Notes under the pieces: generated by a model | What the model was told of the DNA's origin: nothing | Database searches by the model: none | What the model saw: only the letters and a program-made list of their open reading frames with translations | Made by a program: the position numbers and the translations under genes | Assembly (NCBI RefSeq): GCF_000716445.1 | Contig: NZ_JNWK01000108.1 | Location: 1 to 11,113, forward strand | Length of the DNA: 11,113 nt | Direction: 5' to 3' | Origin: Streptomyces wedmorensis | GTDB lineage: Bacteria; Actinomycetota; Actinomycetes; Streptomycetales; Streptomycetaceae | Part shown: one piece after another, positions 7,332 through 11,113 of the stretch | How positions within the stretch are numbered: the first letter of the stretch is position 1 | Layout: the number at the start of each line of letters is the position of its first letter

Positions 7332-7350
7332 TTAGGTTAGCCTACCCAAC
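7332..7350 (-). promoter_or_regulatory. Iron box (IdeR/DmdR1-type operator) of the ABC ATPase gene
   Basis: The plus strand reads ttaggttagcctacccaac, matching the DtxR/IdeR/DmdR consensus TTAGGTTAGCCTAACCTAA at 16 of 19 positions by eye. It lies 35-54 bp before the ATG at 7296. On the transcribed strand it contains TAGGCT (7339-7344), a good TANNNT -10 box, so a bound iron-loaded repressor would cover the promoter core. No good -35 is seen. Known DmdR1/IdeR regulators repress such genes when iron is plentiful; the binding here is inferred. Confidence 0.82.
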
Positions 7351-7393
7351 TTTTCCTGCTGCGGGTCCTCCCCGACTCGCCCCGCCCCGCAGC

Positions 7394-8479
7394 TCACGCC
7401 CCCAGCCGCGCCAGCACCTTCCCCGCGTCCGGCACGCCCGCCCCCGGCACGTCCGCCGCCGACCACGCGGCCCCGCACAGCGCCCGCACGGCGTCCATCA
7501 CGTCCGTACCCTCCGGCGCCCCGGCCCCCACACCCTCCAGGACCAGCTCACCGCCGCCGACCGAAGCACGCCACCCGCCGCACACGCACCCGCCGTCCGC
7601 GTCCACGACCACCTCGGGCTGCCCCACGAGCAGCCCCCGCAGATCGGCGGCGACGTACGTCGGCCGGTGCTGCGGCACCGCCGCCAGGAGCTGCGCCACG
7701 TCCGTCACCCCGGTCAGGACGAGCAGCGAGTCCACCCCGCCGTTGAACGCACCCTCGATGTCCGTGTCCAGCCGGTCCCCGACCACCAGCGGCCGCTTCG
7801 CACCCGTCCGCAGCACCGTCTCCCGGTGCATCGGCGGCAGCGGCTTCCCCGCGACCTTCGGCTCGGCGCGGCCACCCGTCGCGATCCGCACGACCTCCAC
7901 CGCCGCCCCGTTCCCTGGCCCGATCCCCCGCGCTCCGGGAATCGTCAGGTCCGTGTTCGACGCGTACCACGGCACCCCGCGCCCCACCGCGTACGCCGCC
8001 TCCGCGAACCGCGCCCACGGCATCCCCGGACCGCCGTACCCCTGCACGACCGCCACCGGCTCGTCGTCCGCCGACTCCACCGGCACCAGGCCCCGCTCCC
8101 GCAGCGCCACCCGCAGCCCGTCGCCGCCGACGACGAGCACCCGGGACCCCGGCGGCACGTCGTCCGCGATCAGCCGCGCCACCGCCTGCGCGGAGGTCAC
8201 CACGTCTCCGGCTTCCGCCGGCACCCCGAGCTCGGTCAGGTGCGCCGCGACCTCCTCCGGCGTCCGCAGCGCGTTGTTCGTGACGTACGCCAGGTGCATG
8301 CCACCGCCCCGGGCCTCGCCGAGCGCCTCCACGGCGTACGGCACGGCCTCGCCGCCCGCGTACACGACACCGTCCAGATCCAGGAGGGCCGTGTCGTACG
8401 CCTCGCTCAACGGCACCGCGCTGCCGCCCGGACGACTCCCGCCGCCGTCCCGCCGTCCCTGGCCGATCCGCACCGTCAC
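7394..8479 (-). CDS. HAD-IIA (NagD-like) phosphatase, probable glycerol-3-phosphate phosphatase
   Basis: A 361-residue HAD-superfamily phosphatase of subclass IIA. Motif I is LDLDGVVY (33-40) with nucleophile D34 and D36; motif II is YVTNN (65-69) with T67; the motif III Lys is in VAGKP (209-213, K212); motif IV is GDRLDTD (234-240) with D235 and D240. Residues from about 275 form an extra C-terminal domain not found in the shorter NagD proteins. The same layout and length occur in M. tuberculosis Rv1692, shown to be a glycerol-3-phosphate phosphatase that recycles phospholipid head groups, and Rv1692 also sits just upstream of the tlyA neighbourhood; orthology is inferred. The GTG at 8479 is supported by GAGGAG six bases upstream (8486-8491). 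It is divergent from the DUF1015 gene and followed 97 bp later by the ABC ATPase gene. Confidence 0.9.
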   Translation of the reverse strand: MTVRIGQGRRDGGGSRPGGSAVPLSEAYDTALLDLDGVVYAGGEAVPYAVEALGEARGGGMHLAYVTNNALRTPEEVAAHLTELGVPAEAGDVVTSAQAVARLIADDVPPGSRVLVVGGDGLRVALRERGLVPVESADDEPVAVVQGYGGPGMPWARFAEAAYAVGRGVPWYASNTDLTIPGARGIGPGNGAAVEVVRIATGGRAEPKVAGKPLPPMHRETVLRTGAKRPLVVGDRLDTDIEGAFNGGVDSLLVLTGVTDVAQLLAAVPQHRPTYVAADLRGLLVGQPEVVVDADGGCVCGGWRASVGGGELVLEGVGAGAPEGTDVMDAVRALCGAAWSAADVPGAGVPDAGKVLARLGA

Positions 8480-8485
8480 CGCTCA

Positions 8486-8491
8486 CTCCTC
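8486..8491 (-). promoter_or_regulatory. Ribosome binding site of the HAD phosphatase gene
   Basis: GAGGAG on the minus strand, six bases before the GTG at 8479. It favours this GTG over the in-frame GTG two codons later. Confidence 0.75.
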
Positions 8492-8549
8492 ACATCACCG
8501 GGTGAAATTCCCCCGCTCCCCCGATCATCGCTCATGGCCACCGCCCACA

Positions 8550-8555
8550 TACGAT
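8550..8555 (+). promoter_or_regulatory. -10 box of a leaderless DUF1015 transcript
   Basis: TACGAT fits TANNNT and is followed by exactly six bases before the ATG at 8562, with no Shine-Dalgarno sequence, so transcription probably starts at the A of the start codon. The -35 region around 8527-8532 is poor. Confidence 0.6.
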
Positions 8556-8561
8556 GACGAG

Positions 8562-9857
8562 ATGAACACCTCAGGTCACGCGGCCGCCGACGTCCGCGAC
8601 GACGCCGGAGGGCTGCGCCTGGCCCCGTTCCGCGGACTCCGTTACGTCCCCGAGCGGGTCGGCAGCCTCGCCGCCGTGACGTCCCCTCCCTACGACGTCG
8701 TCGTACGACCTGACGGGCTCCTCCATCTGGAGTCGGCCGACCCTCACAACATCGTCCGGCTGATCCTCCCGCAGGCCATCACCGCCGGCACCCGCCACCG
8801 CAAGGCCGCCGTCACCCTCGACCGCTGGCTCGCCGACGGCATCCTCGCCCCGGACCCCGAGCCCGCGCTCTACGTGTACGAGCAACAAGGCGACGGCATC
8901 CTCCAGCGTGGCGTCATCGGCGCCCTGGAGCTCTCCACCCCGGACGCGGGCGTCGTGCTGCCCCACGAGGACGTCATGCCGCACGTCGTCGAGGACCGCG
9001 CCGCCCTCATGAGGACCACGGCCGCCAACCTGGAGCCGCTGCTCCTCACCTACGTCGGGGACGACGACGGCGGCGCCGCCGCGGTCATCGAACGCACCGT
9101 CCTGCGCGAACCCCTCCTCGCCACGACCACCGAGGACGGCTTCCGGCACCGCCTCTGGTCCGTCACCGACCCCGCCGAACTCGCCGCCGTCGCAGGCGAC
9201 CTCGCCCGGCACCAGGCCCTCATCGCCGACGGGCACCACCGCTGGGCGACCTATCTGCGCCTGCGCGAGGAGCACACCGCCCCCGGCCCCTGGAACTACG
9301 GCCTGGTCCTCCTCATCGACACCGCCCGCTACCCGCTCCGGGTCCGCGCCATCCACCGCCTCCTGAACCGCCTCCCGGTCGCCGACGCCCTCGCGGCCCT
9401 CGGCGACTCGTTCCGGGTACGCCGCATCGAGCAGCCCCTCCCTGCCGCCCTGGAGGCCCTGGAGGCCGCCGCGGCCGACGGCAACGCCTTCCTCCTCGCC
9501 GGCGACGGCGCCTTCCACCTCGTCGACCGCCCCGACCCCGCCCTCCTCGAGCGCACCGTCCGCACCGACCGCCCCCACGCCTGGCGCACCCTCGACGCGA
9601 CCGTCCTCCACTCCACCCTCCTGGACCACGTCTGGCACATCCCGGACGCCCCCGAGGACATCGCCTACATCCACGACACCCAGGCCGCCGTCGCCCAGGC
9701 GGAACGCCGCGGCGGCACCGCCGTCCTCATGCACCCGGTACGCGAGGACGTCGTCCGCGACCTCGCCCGGCAGGGCGTCACCATGCCCCGCAAGTCCACC
9801 TCCTTCGGCCCGAAGCCCGCCACCGGCCTGGTCCTGCGAAGCCTCGCTCTCGACTGA
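8562..9857 (+). CDS. DUF1015 family protein
   Basis: A 431-residue protein recognisable as DUF1015, a widespread family without an established biochemical role. Seen in order: APFRGLRYVPERVG (21-34), TSPPYDVV (40-47), PHNIVRLILP (61-70), the hallmark IADGHHRWATYLRLR (221-235), RAIHRLL (262-268) and the C-terminal MPRKSTSFGPKPATGLVL (408-425). The conserved D223, H225, H226 and R227 could form an active or metal site, but that is a guess. No signal peptide or membrane helix. The reading frame is open far upstream (to 7743), but that part is antisense to the HAD gene; ATG at 8562 with a leaderless -10 box six bases before it is the sensible start. It diverges from the HAD phosphatase across 82 bp and ends before a strong hairpin shared with the convergent TPR gene. 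Confidence 0.92.
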   Translation: MNTSGHAAADVRDDAGGLRLAPFRGLRYVPERVGSLAAVTSPPYDVVVRPDGLLHLESADPHNIVRLILPQAITAGTRHRKAAVTLDRWLADGILAPDPEPALYVYEQQGDGILQRGVIGALELSTPDAGVVLPHEDVMPHVVEDRAALMRTTAANLEPLLLTYVGDDDGGAAAVIERTVLREPLLATTTEDGFRHRLWSVTDPAELAAVAGDLARHQALIADGHHRWATYLRLREEHTAPGPWNYGLVLLIDTARYPLRVRAIHRLLNRLPVADALAALGDSFRVRRIEQPLPAALEALEAAAADGNAFLLAGDGAFHLVDRPDPALLERTVRTDRPHAWRTLDATVLHSTLLDHVWHIPDAPEDIAYIHDTQAAVAQAERRGGTAVLMHPVREDVVRDLARQGVTMPRKSTSFGPKPATGLVLRSLALD

Positions 9858-9874
9858 CACCGCCCACACAACGC

Positions 9875-9908
9875 AGAAGGGCGGCACCCCACGGGGTGCC
9901 GCCCTTCT
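9875..9908. terminator. Strong bidirectional terminator hairpin
   Basis: A perfect inverted repeat: 16-bp arms 9875-9890 and 9893-9908 around the central two bases AC, giving agaagggcggcacccc pairing with its complement. It fills the 66-bp gap between the convergent DUF1015 (stop 9857) and TPR (stop 9924) genes. Symmetry lets it work in both directions; there is no long T-run. Confidence 0.93.
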
Positions 9909-9923
9909 CATCGTCCGACCGCG

Positions 9924-11113
9924 TCAGCCCTTGTCGCCGCCGCGCTCGCCCTCGACCTCGTCGTCCTCGTCATCCTCGTCGCCGTCGAACTCGACATCGT
10001 CGCCGTCGAACTCGTCCTCGTCATCGTCGAGCTCGACATCGTCGGCACCGACGCCGGCCGACGCCTCGACGTCGTCGGTCTCGTCGACGTCACCGGAGCC
10101 GTCGAGGTCGTCGGACTCGTCGAACGCGTCGACGAACTCGACACCGTCCATCTCGGCGAGCCGGTCCGACGCGTCCGTGGCGCCGTCCTTGTCGGACTCC
10201 AGGGCCTTCGCGAACCACTCCCGCGCCTCGTTCTCACGGCCGGCGGCGAGCAGCGCGTCGGCGTACGCGTACCGCAGGCGCGCGGTCCACGGGTGAACGG
10301 CGCTGGAGGCGAGCTCCGGGCTCTGCAGCGTCACGATCGCCGCGTCGAGCTGCTCCATGTCCCGGCGGGCGCCGGCGGCCACGAGCCGCATCTCGACCTG
10401 ACCGGCCTTGTCCAGCTTCTGCACCTCGGGCTCGCCGGCCATCGCCAACGCCCGCTCGGGCCGGCCGAGGCCGCGCTCGCAGTCGGCCATGACGGGCCAC
10501 AGCTCGACACCACCGCTCATCCGCCGCGCGGCCCGGAACTCGGCCAGCGCCTCGGAGTACTTCTGCGTGGCGTACGCCGCGAACCCGGCCGCCTCACGCA
10601 CGGCCGCCACACGGGACGCGAGCCGCAGTGCGACCCTGGAGTACCCGTACGCCTGCTCCGGGTCCTCGTCGATCAGCTGCGCGACCATGACGAGGTTGCG
10701 CGAGACCTCCTCGGCCAGACCCTTCGGCAGGCTCATCAGCTCCTGCCGCACGTCCGGGTCGATCTCCTCACCGGTGACCTCCGGCGGAATCGGCAGCCGC
10801 TTGATCGGCGCCCGGTCACTCCGCTCCCGGTCGAAGTCGCGACCCCCACGGTCGTCCCTCCGCCCGTAGCCACCACGGTCGTCCCGCCCACGGAACCCAC
10901 CCCGGCTGTCCCCACCGCGGTCGTCCCGACGGAACCCACCGCGGTTGTCGCCGCCACGGTCATCGCGACGGAAGCCACCGCCACGGCTGTCGCCGCCACG
11001 GTCGTCACGGCGGAAGCCACCGCCACGGCTGTCGTCCCGACGGTCATCCCGCTGGTACGAAGGCCGCTCGTCCCGACGGAACGACGGACGCTCGCCACCA
11101 CGGTCGTCACGAC
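9924..11113 (-). CDS. TPR-like protein with RGG-rich N-terminus and acidic tail (5' end outside window)
   Basis: 395 residues are visible; the frame stays open to the right edge and the start lies outside. Three parts are seen. Residues 1-93 are a disordered Arg/Gly/Asp-rich tract with repeats of FRRDDRGGDSRGGG. After the linker PIPPEVTGEEIDPDV comes an Ala/Leu/Arg/Glu-rich helical core (about 121-325) with TPR-like helix pairs, for example AAGFAAYATQKYSEALAEF and RYAYADALLAAGRENEAREW. The last 70 or so residues are almost all Asp/Glu/Val/Phe. A GTG at 10751 could be read as a start, but 120 upstream codons show protein-level repeats whose copies differ mainly at synonymous positions, so I extend the gene. 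By position it corresponds to Rv1691, a conserved TPR-type protein of M. tuberculosis. A role in RNA binding or protein assembly is speculative. It ends at the shared hairpin with DUF1015. Confidence 0.87.
   Translation of the reverse strand, partial: RDDRGGERPSFRRDERPSYQRDDRRDDSRGGGFRRDDRGGDSRGGGFRRDDRGGDNRGGFRRDDRGGDSRGGFRGRDDRGGYGRRDDRGGRDFDRERSDRAPIKRLPIPPEVTGEEIDPDVRQELMSLPKGLAEEVSRNLVMVAQLIDEDPEQAYGYSRVALRLASRVAAVREAAGFAAYATQKYSEALAEFRAARRMSGGVELWPVMADCERGLGRPERALAMAGEPEVQKLDKAGQVEMRLVAAGARRDMEQLDAAIVTLQSPELASSAVHPWTARLRYAYADALLAAGRENEAREWFAKALESDKDGATDASDRLAEMDGVEFVDAFDESDDLDGSGDVDETDDVEASAGVGADDVELDDDEDEFDGDDVEFDGDEDDEDDEVEGERGGDKG
9961..10070 (-). repeat. Acidic low-complexity coding repeat
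   Basis: Short repeats encoding Asp/Glu runs near the C-terminus of the TPR protein. The clearest is tcgtcgccgtcgaactcg (plus strand) at 9976-9993 and again at 9997-10014, a 21-bp period coding for FDGD-type units. It is in frame and part of the gene, not an independent element. Confidence 0.7.
10891..11050 (-). repeat. Tandem RGG-coding repeat (39/42 bp)
   Basis: Units begin at 10891, 10930, 10969 and 11011 on the plus strand (cggaacccac or cggaagccac), giving periods of 39, 39 and 42 bp, that is 13, 13 and 14 codons. Each codes for FRRDDRGGD(S/N)RGG with one or two glycines; the unit nearest the linker is altered (FRGRDDRGGYG). Lengths change by whole codons and most differences are synonymous. 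Confidence 0.85.

Noticed and set aside
8494..8506. Operator-like palindrome TCACCGGGTGA between the HAD and DUF1015 genes
   Set aside because: An 11-bp odd palindrome can arise by chance in this composition, and no regulator gene is nearby.
7743..8561. Upstream extension of the DUF1015 gene
   Set aside because: It is antisense to the HAD phosphatase and has no DUF1015-like content; family similarity begins after 8562.
10749..10751. GTG at 10751 as start of the TPR gene
   Set aside because: The frame stays open to the edge and the upstream codons form protein-level repeats with mostly synonymous variation. A GAGGAG 12 bases upstream means I cannot fully exclude an internal start.
10736..11110. 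Val/Thr/Ala-rich minus-strand frame over the RGG repeats
   Set aside because: It is the shifted reading of the tandem repeat and has no relation to the TPR core downstream.

Overview
The window is a very GC-rich stretch of actinobacterial chromosome. GC-rich third codon positions, TANNNT-type -10 boxes, leaderless genes, an IdeR/DmdR1-type iron box and the protein sequences all point to Streptomyces or a close relative. No mobile element, tRNA, rRNA or CRISPR array is visible. It reads as a core housekeeping neighbourhood, not a genomic island, and I find no convincing new multi-gene system in it.

Layout, left to right: (1) 1-259 is non-coding, with a strong small hairpin and a 31-bp imperfect direct repeat. 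(2) Six minus-strand genes run leftward from 6039 to 260: a small acidic protein of unknown function, the rRNA methyltransferase TlyA, NAD kinase, the DNA repair ATPase RecN, a compact MraY/WecA-like membrane phosphoglycosyltransferase and a GT4 glycosyltransferase. The first two are 7 bp apart; tlyA/nadK share TTGA and recN/mraY-like share GTGA, so this part is tightly coupled. The GT4 gene stands 142 bp away, behind two potential hairpins. (3) At 6082 an SCP2-fold protein gene is transcribed rightward from a promoter overlapping that of the small gene, and it overlaps tail-to-tail with a siderophore-type ABC ATPase gene that has an iron box upstream. (4) A HAD phosphatase (minus) and a DUF1015 protein (plus) diverge from an 82-bp region. 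(5) DUF1015 converges, across a strong bidirectional hairpin, on a TPR protein that enters from the right edge. It has an RGG-rich N-terminal tract and a very acidic C-terminal tail.

The backbone TPR protein - HAD phosphatase - small protein - tlyA - NAD kinase - recN matches, from memory, the Mycobacterium tuberculosis order Rv1691-Rv1692-Rv1693-tlyA-ppnK-recN. Here it is interrupted by three additions (DUF1015, ABC ATPase, SCP2 protein), two on the opposite strand. Beyond recN, where mycobacteria carry Rv1697 (SteA) and Rv1698, this window has the MraY-like/GT4 pair, which may together build a lipid-linked glycan.

The points most worth a second look are the MraY-like enzyme without the C-terminal His loop, the RGG/TPR/acidic protein, the iron-box-controlled lone ATPase, and the face-to-face leaderless promoters at 6040-6081.
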